A stretch of DNA of 64,000 bases, from positions 17,608,001-17,672,000 of the forward strand of contig OZ316891.1 in the NCBI GenBank assembly GCA_973895155.1, given 5' to 3'. Below, one piece after another: positions 36,703-47,761 of this stretch. The number at the start of each line of letters is the position of its first letter. Within the stretch, counting starts at the first letter, position 1. Source of the stretch: Marsupella aquatica (Eukaryota > Marchantiophyta). The notes beneath the pieces are model-generated. The model saw only the letters and a list, made by a program, of their open reading frames with translations. It was not told the DNA's origin and did not search any database. The position numbers and the translations under genes were made by a program.

Positions 36703-37797
36703 TTGATCCATGTATCCCTCATCCGTTCGAGTGTGGTTCCTTTCCAACAATATGGCTCTGTCGTGTATGGAATGATAAAACTATCTTCGAAAAGCCGCAA
36801 GTTCTTGTTACTCCCATACCTCAATCGGGGCCATTCTAGCCTGCCTCTTTACCAACCTCTAGGGCGTCTTCAGCGGCTTCATTCTCTCCCATCCGGTGAG
36901 AAACCTTGATCTCACCTCTGACCAAGATTCTTATACTTTCAGCATATTTGTCTTCCTTCTGATTTAGTAGGGACCTCACTGTTGCACTACAAATTGGAGT
37001 GCATTTGGGAAGATCCATGTTATCATGCTTCGTCAAATCGTGACAGTAACTTGAGTTCGAAAGGGATAACATTATTGCAAAATTTTTCTAAATGGCGGAG
37101 ATGGGCAAATTGGGATCCCGTTCATACCACATATACGGCACCCTTGTCTCACAGTTTGGTGATCTGGATGACATCTACACGGTCTCTCAGGGAAATGACG
37201 GTGAAGCAACTGTTGAGCATCTTTGTGCCTCCCCCCATACACAGGGGTACACCTCCACTACTTACTTACCATATCACTGTGTACATTTCTGTCAATTTCT
37301 CATTTTGAATTTAGAGGTCTTCATCATTTGGCTGAATGTTTACAACGTGTTTACGCACAATGCTAGTGCTGGGGGCAGTGTTTGGAAGGCATGCGTAATA
37401 CATGCTGGTCATGCATTCTGATACATGAGACACGATCTTACTGGCTCAAGCAAGAAAATTTAGGATCTTGGGATCTACTAGACTGATCTGTTGCATTTAA
37501 AGTTCTGGAACACCTTGGATGAAGCTTAGTGTGATTCTCTGAAAAAACGTTTTCTGAAACTATTTTTGAACAAGGTGCGCAAATTCTTTAATCTCGCAAT
37601 ATGCTGAGACTGCACCACTTGCACTTCGCGCCTTCTTGCCATTCTTTCAGAGAAATTGCACTGACATGCCCCCTGGCTCAAATTGAGCTTTTACAATGGA
37701 AGGGTCGAATGGCAGAAATGCCCTCACAGCTTAATACGGCTTTTAAAGTGCAATAGCAACTCAGAATAGCTCGCCCAAATTCAACTGATACGTACTG
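36703..37797. other. Intergenic, likely 3' flank of the RsmI gene
   Basis: No recognisable gene is present. A 109-codon frame at 37092-37421 has no domain I know. Confidence 0.35.
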
Positions 37798-40700
37798 TCA
37801 CTTTGATCTTTTACTTATTTCAAGAGCCAGTGAATAAACTATATTTCTTCTTGCTGAAGTTTCCTCGACAACCAGCTTGCTTGCCTGCAAAACAACAATG
37901 CAACGGCATCACAACCAAATTTCTCGTACGACTCCAGCTCAGCAAAAACTGTCCCTGAAGTGCGCCTATACATGAAACTTGCTTTACTAAAAACGAGCTT
38001 TACTAGACACGAGCTTACTTCTGAAGGGCTTTTTCCAGCATCCATGAGGATCTCCAGTCGAGACATCAACTCCTCCTTTATGTCCTGCTGTACACCAGCT
38101 CCTTCCGGATGGCCTTCCACGATCAGTGTTAATTCTCCACGAGGTTGCCGTATCTCAAACTCCACTTTCGCGTCTTCTAGTGTACTGCGCCAAAACTTCA
38201 ATCGTGGCACCGTGTAAGTGCAAATTCTATGACGCACTTCAAGTAACCCTTGCAGAATGTAGAGTGCGAGTCTCCCGAGTCCCTAATTTTTTAGTAGCTG
38301 AGACATTCACAAGACATGAGAAGTACCTCTTCATGAAGCTTTGTCATCTCCCTTGCAATTGCACACCGCCTCCATGAAGCATATGACAAAGTAGTGCAAT
38401 AACGATAGGTTAGTTCTATGCCACCAGCAACGGGAGGATCTGATTCTTACTGTTTATCAAAGCAAGTGTCGAAGTCAGAGTAGAAAGATAGAGCTGGTAG
38501 TTTCACGTTGCCATCCAATTCAATGCGACTGGAAAGCAGAATTACAGTACCTTGAACCACCAAAGGTAGAAATGAAATCATTCAAAACCCTGCAAAGCTT
38601 GTGAGGAGGGACGTAGAAAATTTGTGTTGCTGACTCTTTAGCTGCAGCCGATAGTCGCTTTCGACGTGAACTTGCTTGTGCCGGTAGAAAACCAACTGGC
38701 ACAGCATGCAGTCAGACTTTAGGACCTCTCTCTTCAAAGGATGAAAATTCTGGGATGATTCGTTGTGAGTCGTTTAACCTTCATGCCCAGCATATATGCA
38801 GGTATTGTTATGGAGAATCAATTAACCGACCACAAGAATTGCTGAAGCTGACCACGCACCACAGTTCTTTAGGTCAAATCTTCACAAAAGCCTGGTTCCA
38901 CAAGGCATGCCGTGTAAACAATTGCTTACCGAATGAGAATTCTTCAGTGGGCAGGCCTGAAGCAACAAGTGCAGTTAAGGCAGCAGATGGCCCAGGGATG
39001 GGGAAAACTTTCACGTTCTCTTCCACACATGCCTTCACCTGATTGCCATATACATCCATCAGTGGGGTAAGATTTGTGACATGACTTAGAGCACAAATCT
39101 AGTATCTCCCATGAACAATCTGACCATCAGACGATAAAGTTCGAACAGGCATCTGAATTTCTAGCCATGGAGCAATCAAGAGACGTAGTAACAGTAGCAA
39201 AGCTGTGGCTACAAGCATCCCAGGAAGGACTTCAATTGTGCAGGTTTAAGCCACAACAAAACGAACCAGTTCACTACCAGGATCACTTATGCCAGGCATT
39301 CCAGCATCGCTTATAAGAGCAAGAATTTCACCCCGCTGAAGTCTCTGAATAAGTTCCCGTCGGCGAGCATTTTCATTAAATTTGTGATAACTCATCTGTG
39401 AACCATTCAACCAAGAAAATGAATATTGAAATAACATCCAATCATATTGCCCAGAACAACAAATCTTCAACCTTGCCTGCCCTCCTTTGCCAGAAAAGGC
39501 TTCCCAGAAGTAAAATAGAACCAACTGTCCAGAACTCTTACTCTGAGCTATGTGGTTGGAGAATGTATACTCACAGTTGGTGTAGAAATTCCATAATGTT
39601 GGAGTAATTTAGACGAGTGCCTAGTGTCCTCAGCTAAAATGCAGGTTGCGGACTTCAAAGTTCTTAATGCCCTGTTTTCAACTGGATTAGCGACACAGAA
39701 ACGCAAAGAAAATCTTTTCAAGAGAATTGAGGCATCAAAATGGGATGTGCATTCCCTGTTGTTTACCTTATTGTTATATCCTCGAGATTGCCTATTGGAG
39801 TGGCCACTAAATACAGACCAGCTTTTAATTCCTCCTGAAGCAGCCACAATTGAGTGATTCAAGTCACTAATCAAGTTTGGTGCTCGGTTGGTTAGAGAGG
39901 ATTGACATTTTCTGCGTTGTAAACTACAATCACCTTACTCTCTGTATGGAAGGCATGAACACACTGATGAGCCTCAACATTGACTTGCGCAGGGGGTCGA
40001 TTGAATCAATTCCGACGTACTCTGCATTAATCGCACATAGAGCATGCAACACAAGAGACAACTAGTAAAAGGAAAGAACTCAAACAAGTTGATGCTTACT
40101 CGAAACTATTTCACTAGAGCCCAGAATCATGATATAAATGGGCAGTGAGATTTAAAAATATGAAATCCCAGTAATGTGAGCATACTTCAAGAACATATTA
40201 GCTTGAGTGTTTGGATATCTTCATGACCGACTAACCTCCTCGTCAACCCACTTCACCTTCCGAAATCGTCCAAAATAAACTGATAAAAAAATCCTTTCCG
40301 AACGAGTACACTCCTTTGAGCTCTTAGCCACTTCAACCTTTCAATCCTTTCTCTATTAAAACACGGTAGCTTGTAGTTGACATTCACTTATCCATTCCTT
40401 GAGGTGTGACTCTACCGTGATTTGTTACAGCCAAACTCTGGTCTCCCAATTTGAACAGAGGCCAGTATGTGACGCGATATCCTTGATGCTAAGAGACCCA
40501 CTCGACCGAGATGCATGTCCGTTGGACCAACAAAGTGAACAAGCGCAAATGTAGTCGGCGTCAAGGTCCCAGTGTTTAAGCATCTTCAGGCTTAAGGGTA
40601 GGGCACAAAGAGTTCAGGTTAGCCACATGCCAATTTCGATTGTCAGGCATTGACTACTACGTTTACTCTACTAGTTTGTGAAGTGAAATTATCTCTACGT

Positions 40701-41329
40701 TCAATAGAGTAAGAGATATTTACCTTAGTCCTAGGTTTCACGGCCCAAAGTCTGTAATCATCCTCCCCGGACTGCATTTCACCATCCCCAAGTACATCTT
40801 CCTCATTAGAGAGGTCAACACCGTCTTCTTCATGGTCCTCTCCGCCACCCTCCAGCGAAATCTCATCACGTAGAGAAGAAGAAGCCGTTGTCGAGTGATT
40901 GCCGAGATCATCCTTGACAGAAGAAGCCACATACCCACTTACTGATTGATTAAAGCCTCTCTCAGCCACTGACGTCCACCATAAATCCCTTCTTAAACCC
41001 ACAGATGGTCTCAACGCGCTGAGATCTGGAAACCCTCCTAGCATTGGGTTCTTTCTGCATACCGCACGGAATTCGTAAACGGGACAGTTCGAGAATGACC
41101 CGACTAAGGAAATGTGACTTTTGGACTCCCCATCATCAGGATTCACCTTCTTCCAGCTCCTGATGGGCTTGACCAAGGACGGAGCTGACAGGAAGTTGCC
41201 ATCTCTGAGAACATTTCTGTGACCAGTTGACGATAGTAGTTTCATGTTTCGGAATGTCACTGCAATCACAGCTCCATAATTTTCTGGCAGTGTGTGAATC
41301 ACGGACATGAGGTTTCCACCTCTGCACAT
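37798..41329 (-). CDS. rsmI: Organellar 16S rRNA (cytidine-2'-O)-methyltransferase, RsmI family, nine exons
   Basis: Minus-strand exons 41329-40724, 39834-39767, 39671-39575, 39395-39255, 39038-38930, 38695-38551, 38369-38327, 38195-38019 and 37884-37798 join in frame to 490 residues. Exon 2 carries the opening RsmI strand GLYLVATPIGNLEDIT and exon 3 ILAEDTRHSSKLLQHYGI. Exon 4 has ALISDAGMPGISDPG, exon 5 VFPIPGPSAALTALVASGLP, exon 6 GFLPAQ then FYVPPHKL, exons 7-8 AREMTKLHEEFWRSTL and GELTLIVEG. These are the tetrapyrrole-methylase-fold SAM and RNA-binding motifs of RsmI, which methylates C1402 ribose in bacterial 16S rRNA. The 200-residue N-terminal extension suggests import into plastid or mitochondrion. 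Exon 4's donor (GTT|GTGGCT) is weak but is the one that keeps frame. The start could also be Met 41308 or lie in an unseen exon. Confidence 0.9.
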
Positions 41330-41699
41330 TATTGAAGAAGGACCACTGTCATTCGCCTCACTCGCTCTCGGTTTCCACCATGAGCACCTCGTCGATCCTG
41401 AAGCAGCCCAGGAACTTGGATTTTCTCCTACAAATGCTCCAACGTTTGGTAACAAGCCATACGCCCATGCCAATCATAGCCATAAGTTCAGATTGGATTT
41501 CAAACCATTTGCTGGGACAATAATTTTACCCATGAGATGTACAGAAACATGTAAATGAAACCACGATGATATGGATTCAGTATAAAAACCTTCTCTCAGG
41601 ATTTTGGAATCATATCCAAGCTCAAAGGTTTGGATGTAGATCTCGTCTGAGCTTATGATTCATGTCAATGAAATGAGTCAAACTTTTCATTATAGAGGT

Positions 41700-41978
41700 A
41701 TACTAGCAGCATTACCCGTTCCTTGAACATAAATAGATCCCAAGAGAAAAATATATCCCACCAAAAAAAATCTATGCTATTCCCCTTAATTTTTGCCCCG
41801 TCCTTGTTTTAGGTCCACCCTCATTTCAGTTTTGTCTTTATTATTTCAGTTTTGTTACTTTTGCCCCCATCCCTTTTTTTCTGTCCCACCCCCATTTTAA
41901 GTTTTGTCCTTATTAAGTCTCATTAGCAGTTTTTGTCTAAAGTGAGAGTTATGGTCTAGAGGTTTCACTCTAGACCAT
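41700..41978. repeat. Dispersed repeat ending in hairpin ATGGTCTAGAG…CTCTAGACCAT
   Basis: The segment is an inverted relative of 49484-49690: both have an AATAGCATAGA-type core and an AGAGTTATGGTCTAGAGG end. The hairpin at 41951-41961 / 41968-41978 is perfect with a 6-base loop. A further relative of the end lies at about 49832 in plus orientation. Confidence 0.5.
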
Positions 41979-42965
41979 AGGCCTTAACAATAGCTTCCCT
42001 TCGCGACTTATTAGTAATATATATCAAAGTGCCAAGGCTAGGGCAAAAAAGCCAAACCACTACATACGGTCTGGGGCCTGTATGGGGATGAAATTGAGCA
42101 GTCATACGGTCATATGAAGTTGAACGGTCTGGCTTCAACTACAACCTTTAGAACCGGATCGTACAACAGTATGACCATTCTATGGAAGTAGTTGAACGGC
42201 CATATGGTCAAATGAAGTCATATGGTCTGGCTTCAACTACATGCAGGTGACCCGGACTGACCAAGTGTGTCCTCAAGTTGTGATCCAAAGTCCCTTTCTT
42301 AAAAAACAAAATCCATGACTGCCCCACGGACTTTATAGCAAACCTTATAAAGGAACCACTAGTAGCAAAACCCCTTCTCCTGCAGTAACTGCCGTTGTGT
42401 TTAGCAAAGGTGAGGTGTTTGGTCTTATTATTGCTGAACAAATTGGCAATTGACTTTTTATCTTGGTAGTTGTCGACCCTCCCATAGACCACATTTGCAC
42501 TCAAGACACTCCAAACAATGGCCTCTCACATCCTACACTCCATCCCATGTTCAGATTCTCCAATTATGATTTTTATAACCATTCTGGTGAATCCACTTCT
42601 CTAATCTTGTATATTCATCACTTCAGACTTTTGTTTGTGCCCCTTGGTGTCTTCCATCTATGTTTGATGGCACTTAGTCAAGCACCTTTTCACTCAGCTT
42701 TGCCAGGACTAACATTTTTAATATACAAAAACACAATTGTTGCCTCAATCCCACCCTTGTTTTGTGTTTATACTTTGGAGAGCTTTACTAACAGCATCCA
42801 AGCATAAATTTGTGGATGATGTTGTGGACAGACTGTTCAGGCATTCACAAAAATTGAGGATCACAATGCACTATTCTCCAAAACAAAGTGACTTTGGTCA
42901 GCTGGCCGGGGATTAGGCGCCTACCCAGGTTCAGATGCCCCTCCCCAGGGAAGGGTTGTGGAGGG

Positions 42966-43012
42966 TATGTGTGTGTGTGTGTGTGTGAGGGGGGGTGGGG
43001 GGGGGGGGGGGT
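42966..43012. repeat. (GT)n microsatellite followed by poly-G tract
   Basis: About ten GT dinucleotides are followed by GA and a nearly uninterrupted run of more than 20 G (broken by two T). It could form G-quadruplex and would be prone to sequencing error. Confidence 0.85.
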
Positions 43013-43159
43013 TTAGGGTCTATCCTCTGTTGGAAGGGACAAATTTAGGTTTCAAGGCAAAAACCTAAAAATAAAATGAAACACTTGTAAAGCAACCAGG
43101 CATTTGCCTTCATAAACCATCTCATGTAGACCAGGATATTACTCGTAGCTAGATAGCTT

Positions 43160-43503
43160 TGTTGAGCATAGACGACATTCGCAACGGCAAGCCCATGAAC
43201 CATCAAATGCACAACAGTCGACACAGAGAGATACGTGATTCACCTCCACATGAGGCTACGTCCACGGGAACACACAAGAGCTTTACTGCACTCTAGGCCG
43301 ATCGACCATACCAAGCATCCACAGCACAAGCTCTCCCTATCTCTCAACTAGCTCCGTAACAATGAGCCTAAGTTCCATCAGGGTCTGGCATCAGCCCTGG
43401 CTATATGCACAACAGCACTACCGCTAACATTAGCTAAGTCCTAACACGAGTTAGCCTAGCTGTAGTTAGCTCATGAGTCACAAGACTAGAGCAATATCTA
43501 ACA
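43160..43503 (+). mobile_element. LTR relative (TGTTGAGC…CTAACA), plus orientation
   Basis: The segment begins TGTTG and ends AACA like an LTR. It aligns along its whole length to the reverse complement of the solo LTR at 43741-44032. Shared landmarks are GAGGCTACGTCCACGGGAA, AACAATGA, CAGGGTCTGGCATCA, CTATAT, GCTAAGTCCTAAC and GTCACAAGACTA. No clean 5-bp target duplication is visible, so it may be degraded or a fragment. Confidence 0.6.
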
Positions 43504-43571
43504 TTTATCTTACAAAGCATTATCACACAGGGTGCAAACCACATCTAAATGCAAGTCTTGGTCCCAGTAAT

Positions 43572-43665
43572 GTGCACTTAGGGCTGTCTTGCATTTGAGG
43601 GTACTGAAGTAATCTAACGTGCACTTAGGGCTGTCTTGCATTTGAGGGTACTGAAGTAATCAACC
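43572..43665. repeat. 47-bp tandem direct repeat, two copies
   Basis: Units starting at 43572 and 43619 are nearly identical. They lie between the two LTR copies. Confidence 0.85.
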
Positions 43666-43740
43666 CTATGTGTGATGAGCTGAAACCATGGGACTAATTG
43701 AGACTTTCTTGCCTTGGGCCCCTCTCGAGCCAGTCCTCAT

Positions 43741-44032
43741 TGTTAAGTATTGCTCTTAGTCTTGTGATTCTCGGGCTAACCGTAGTTAAACTAACTCAGG
43801 TTAGGACTTAGTTTAGGTTAGCAGTGATGAATGCTATATATAACCACGGTTGATACCAGTCCCTGGTGGATCTTCAGTTCATTGTTGGAGTGGAGCAAGA
43901 GAGAAACAAAGGTCTCTTGTTTTCCCGTGGACATAGCCTCAGTCATGAGGTGAACTGTGTACTCGCTATGTCGATTATTTTGTATAGTGTTCACATGTGC
44001 ATGGTGTCTCGAGATAAAGATTATCCCCAACA
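43741..44032 (-). mobile_element. Solo LTR with 5-bp target-site duplication CTCAT
   Basis: On the minus strand the 292-bp sequence starts TGTTGGGGATAATC and ends TACTTAACA (TG…CA with TGTT/AACA termini). It is flanked by CTCAT on both sides (43736-43740 and 44033-44037), the hallmark of retrotransposon integration followed by LTR-LTR recombination. A TATATATA motif lies inside at about 43835, a plausible LTR promoter. The TGTTGG start is typical of Copia-type LTRs, but superfamily cannot be set without the internal region. Confidence 0.8.
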
Positions 44033-44037
44033 CTCAT

Positions 44038-45233
44038 GGCTAAACGAGAGCACTTTCAAGGGCAAGGGCCGCAATTTCCCCACCTTGCAATCTCATATAA
44101 ACAAAATGAAATACTTGCCTAAGTCAATTGTGTGCAGATTTTGTATGTCACTTTTTTGAGTCCTAACAGCTGCATTAATTTTTAAGACCATGGCACATGC
44201 AAATTGCCCTCATAGGGACGCAACAACTACTCTAGGTGTCATTGAGACACAGCTACTCTAGGTGTGTTTGCCCGGACAGAGTAAATGGACAAGGTTTAGG
44301 GTTTCTTGTGGTCCTGGACCCTGAAGCAGTTACTGTACCGTACCTCTGGCTGTACTAGTGTGGAGTTGGTGCACGAGCTTTGCATCGCGTTGTGGTCTCT
44401 CCTTCCTTTCTGTCATTCAGTCGTCGGAGCGCTCCTTTGATTCATCAGTTCGTTCGCAACGACATTAGAAGGTTGCGAGGAACTTGTTGAAGCTCCGCGC
44501 AACAATCTTCTTGCTAGCTCTGTCTCATTTGAAGTCGTTCGGAAGAACTGTAGGTGGAAGCATTTTCTCAAGCTCTCTAGCGCTGTGGCTCAATTGGGTC
44601 TCTATTTTATTTTCACTCATCGCTGGCGCACCACGGCACTGTAGTCGCAACGGTGCTTCCTCGATGAAGCGTTGGGTTCTGGCGAAATTTAAGAAGTCCT
44701 CTGGATCTCGTCGGGCATATGCATGATTGATAGTTTACTCGACAGGAGGTTTGGATTGGATGTGAGAGACTCCATAGCAGAAATCTCTGCTCGCCCCAAG
44801 ACATGAGAAACGGTACGATAGTGGCTGTCTGTCTTGACTGACCCCGTCTGCCTCGTTTTCGTTCGCTACTACATTTGGTTTCCAGCATTTTGTCAAAGCT
44901 CAGCATGGAACATCGAAGCTGTACAAATACTCTGTCTGTGCACGGGCATTTTGAGCATTCAGCGATCTTTGAATTTGACGTACTAAAATTTCTGCAATGC
45001 TGGTTGGCTCCTGCAGTTCACGTGAACGTTTCTGCGGCAATCGGGACTCCCGGTTATCATTTCGTTAGAAGCAACTGAAAAAGATTAAGATTCTCCCCTG
45101 GTTTCTTCACCTGCCCCGTGCGATTTTCCCTGCGGACAACACTTGTTGCTAGGGAGGGCCACTTCACCGGGGAATTTCAGGGGCGCGTTTCTTGATCAGG
45201 GACAAAGGGAGAAATCTGGGAGGGAGGGAAGCT
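44038..45233 (+). promoter_or_regulatory. Upstream region and 5' leader of threonine deaminase
   Basis: No gene is supported. A frame of about 67 codons without a start (about 44440-44640) and a 67-codon frame at 44875-45078 are open but unrecognisable. The last 200 bases are GC- and purine-rich up to the start codon, as in a 5' leader. I could not assign a TATA box. Confidence 0.35.
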
Positions 45234-47144
45234 ATGGAGACTCTGGTGTCGACAGCCCTCTCTTCGTCATTACTCTCAACGCCAGAATACAAGGGCAGCA
45301 ATTTTGTCTGCAATGGAAATTCGTCCTCCTCTCGATGCGGCTGCAGCTCCAGAAGCACCAGTACCGGCATCTCGGTTGTGGCGTCATCTGAAGGCAGCAG
45401 CAGCAGCTTCCGGATGCCCAACATCCCGAATAAGGAGAAGCGAAACCCACCAGTGCTGAGGGGTTCTGCCATCGCCTCCCCTTCTCAAGAGTCAGCTAGT
45501 TTGGACAAATTAGTGGAGTCCATCCCCACCTCCGCACCGTTGTCTTTGAAGGTCTCTCCAGATTCATTACAATACGAGACGGGCTACTTGGGAGGCATTT
45601 CTGAGCTGACATGTCCAGCAGAACTCTGCGAGGCAGCTGAGGCAATGTCGTACCTCACACGGATCTTGACCTCCAAGGTCTACGATGTGGCAATCGAATC
45701 ACCGCTAGAATTCGCCCCCAAGCTGAGCGAGAGAGTAGGCAACCGCATCCTGCTGAAACGAGAGGACATGCAGTCCGTTTTCTCTTTCAAGCTCCGTGGC
45801 GCTTACAACATGATGGCCAACTTGTCCCCTGAGCAGCTGGAGAGAGGCGTGATCTGCTCCTCCGCTGGGAACCATGCCCAGGGAGTTGCATTGGCAGCCA
45901 GGAGGCTGAACTGCAATGCCGTAATTGCCATGCCTGTCACCACCCCCGACATAAAGTGGAAGTCTGTGGAAAGGTTGGGAGCTGAGGTTGTCCTCGTTGG
46001 AGATGCCTACGACGAGACCCAATCCTATGCAAAGCAGAGGGCCATTGACGAGGGCCGCGTGTTTGTGCCACCCTTTGATCATCCAGACGTCATAGCAGGG
46101 CAAGGGACGGTTGGGTTGGAGATAGTCAGGCAACAGCAAGGGCCTCTCCATGCTGTCTTTGTGCCTGTGGGAGGAGGCGGTCTCATCGCTGGTATAGCTG
46201 CTTACATCAAAAGGGTTAGACCAGACATTCGCATTATTGGAGTAGAGCCGGTGGATGCTAATGCCATGGCCTTATCCCTGCACCATGGCCAGAGGGTTCT
46301 CCTGGATCAAGTCGGGGGCTTTGCGGATGGTGTGGCAGTGAAGTGCGTAGGACAGGAAACGTTCCGGCTGTGTAGAGAGCTGATTGATGGAGTTGTACTG
46401 GTGAACCGTGACGCCATTTGCGCAGCAATTAAGGATATGTTTGAGGAGACGAGGAGTATATTAGAACCGGCAGGTGCCTTGGCTTTGGCTGGTGCCAAAG
46501 CTTATTGCAAATATTACGGACTGGAGAACGAGACAGTGGTGGCTATAACAAGTGGAGCCAATATGAATTTCGCCCGGCTTGGATTGGTCACAGAGCTCGC
46601 TGAGGTTGGAGCTCGTAGAGAGGCTGTGCTAGCCACCTACATGCCAGAGGAACGTGGTTCGTTCAGCAAATTTGTTAAAGCAGTAGGACCTGCGAACGTC
46701 ACGGAGTTCAAGTACAGGTTTAATGACCCCAAACAAGCTCTTGTGCTTTGTAGTGTTGGGGTCAGCAGCGAGGAACAGCTCAACGTCATCAAATCTGCTC
46801 TGGAAGACTCGAGCCTGAAGACTTTGGATTTGACTAACAACGATCTAGCCAAGGACCACTTGAGGTATCTTATGGGCGGGCGAGAGAGAGTGGAGAATGA
46901 GGTGCTCTTGAGATTCGTATTTCCAGAGAGGCCAGGTGCACTCATGACTTTTCTAGACGCTATCCCAAGATGGAACATTTCTCTGTTCCATTACCGGTCT
47001 CAGGGTGAGATGGGTGCTAATGTCTTGGTGGGTTTGCAAGTTCCCCCGGAGGAGGAGGGAGATTTCTTCGCCGATGCCGATAGACTGGGTTATGCCTATC
47101 AAGATGAACGACAGAATGAAGCGTATCAACTCATCATGCACTAA
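45234..47144 (+). CDS. OMR1: Biosynthetic threonine deaminase (threonine ammonia-lyase), intronless
   Basis: The uninterrupted frame encodes 636 residues from METLVSTALSSSLL, chosen because it is the first ATG and begins a Ser-rich plastid transit peptide (about 90 residues). The PLP-dependent fold-type II catalytic domain follows: SVFSFKLRGAYN with the PLP lysine at about residue 186, SSAGNHAQGVAL (substrate/PLP loop) and the phosphate-binding VGGGGLIAG at about 312-320. The C-terminal part has two ACT-like regulatory regions, one starting FVKAVGPANVTEFKYRF and one EVLLRFVFPERPGALMTFLD, which bind isoleucine/valine in this family. The enzyme converts threonine to 2-oxobutanoate and ammonia, the first committed step of isoleucine synthesis, in plastids. 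All key residues look intact. The lack of introns in a 1.9-kb coding region is notable beside its intron-rich neighbours. Confidence 0.96.
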   Translation: METLVSTALSSSLLSTPEYKGSNFVCNGNSSSSRCGCSSRSTSTGISVVASSEGSSSSFRMPNIPNKEKRNPPVLRGSAIASPSQESASLDKLVESIPTSAPLSLKVSPDSLQYETGYLGGISELTCPAELCEAAEAMSYLTRILTSKVYDVAIESPLEFAPKLSERVGNRILLKREDMQSVFSFKLRGAYNMMANLSPEQLERGVICSSAGNHAQGVALAARRLNCNAVIAMPVTTPDIKWKSVERLGAEVVLVGDAYDETQSYAKQRAIDEGRVFVPPFDHPDVIAGQGTVGLEIVRQQQGPLHAVFVPVGGGGLIAGIAAYIKRVRPDIRIIGVEPVDANAMALSLHHGQRVLLDQVGGFADGVAVKCVGQETFRLCRELIDGVVLVNRDAICAAIKDMFEETRSILEPAGALALAGAKAYCKYYGLENETVVAITSGANMNFARLGLVTELAEVGARREAVLATYMPEERGSFSKFVKAVGPANVTEFKYRFNDPKQALVLCSVGVSSEEQLNVIKSALEDSSLKTLDLTNNDLAKDHLRYLMGGRERVENEVLLRFVFPERPGALMTFLDAIPRWNISLFHYRSQGEMGANVLVGLQVPPEEEGDFFADADRLGYAYQDERQNEAYQLIMH

Positions 47145-47173
47145 TGTCCATTGTATTTAATTTCTTTTGTTGG

Positions 47174-47193
47174 GAGGGGGGGGGGGGGGCGGG
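47174..47193. repeat. Poly-G tract in the 3' flank of threonine deaminase
   Basis: A run of about 20 bases is almost entirely G, about 30 bp after the stop codon. It could form a G-quadruplex in the 3' untranslated region, if transcribed. Confidence 0.7.
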
Positions 47194-47287
47194 AGCTTCT
47201 TTCTTCTGGGAGTGGCCTGTCATTATTTAAGGCAAGCGGGCCCTAGCCTACAGCTAATGCAAGTCATCTTTCTTACTCGCAAATTAG

Positions 47288-47761
47288 AATTGTAAAAGAT
47301 GCGATAAGGACCGCAAGGGTGTCCTAGGTGGAATATCGCAGTATCCCGACACAGCCCTGGAAGAGGATGAAACTCATGCATCTGATTCGGATGATGAATG
47401 CTACACGTTCTCTTTGGCCCGGCGAGGGACCCAGAGTAAGTGAATTCTCACTTGTAACATTTTGGCCGCAAGCAGTAATTGTAATCTTTCCCGTTCTACT
47501 TATGAAGATATTCGCTGGGAGGGTTTCCGAAACTAATTTTGTACCGTCAGCACAGTAGACAAGGGTAGTGCAGGACACCTGAGTTGGGAAGATGAGCTTT
47601 GCGGAATGTCTTGGTTTGCCGGAGATTATAGGTTCAGATTTCAATGCCGCACCATCAAAACGATCCCTGGTTGGCAAGTGGAGATCAATCTTGGTACTAT
47701 CCCTTTCACTCCGGCCCATCTGGAGTCTGGTGGTCCGTATTCGACCTTGTATCTCCTGTGA
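47288..47761 (+). CDS. Unidentified two-exon coding stretch downstream of threonine deaminase
   Basis: A possible exon 47288-47435 follows an acceptor (AAATTAG) and ends at a strong donor AGA|GTAAGT. A second possible exon, 47559-47761, follows CAGTAG and ends in TGA. The phases match exactly. The joined peptide of about 116 residues has an acidic part (ALEEDETHASDSDDECYTF) and then a globular-looking part (DYRFRFQCRTIKTIPGWQV, GTIPFTPAHLESGGPYS). I do not recognise it. No start codon is present, so upstream exons would have to lie before or within the 3' region of threonine deaminase, which argues for a gene remnant. CT|GTGAGA at the end could instead be a donor, with the frame at 47764-47976 as a further exon. 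Confidence 0.3.

Larger units (their letters stand above)
41330..43159. other. Intergenic region rich in dispersed repeats
   Basis: The upstream flank of the RsmI gene is followed by T-rich low-complexity sequence (about 41750-41930), a perfect 11-bp hairpin at 41951-41978, a repeat block at about 42060-42246 with GGTCTGGCTTCAACTACA twice 98 bp apart, and a (GT)n plus poly-G tract at about 42966-43012. No gene is supported. Confidence 0.5.

Noticed and set aside
36631-36909. Frame reading DQLGIEPRTSRVHRSALQLSYRP
   Set aside because: This is a familiar false protein produced by reading through the tRNA-like sequence; the DNA is better explained as a tRNA pseudogene.
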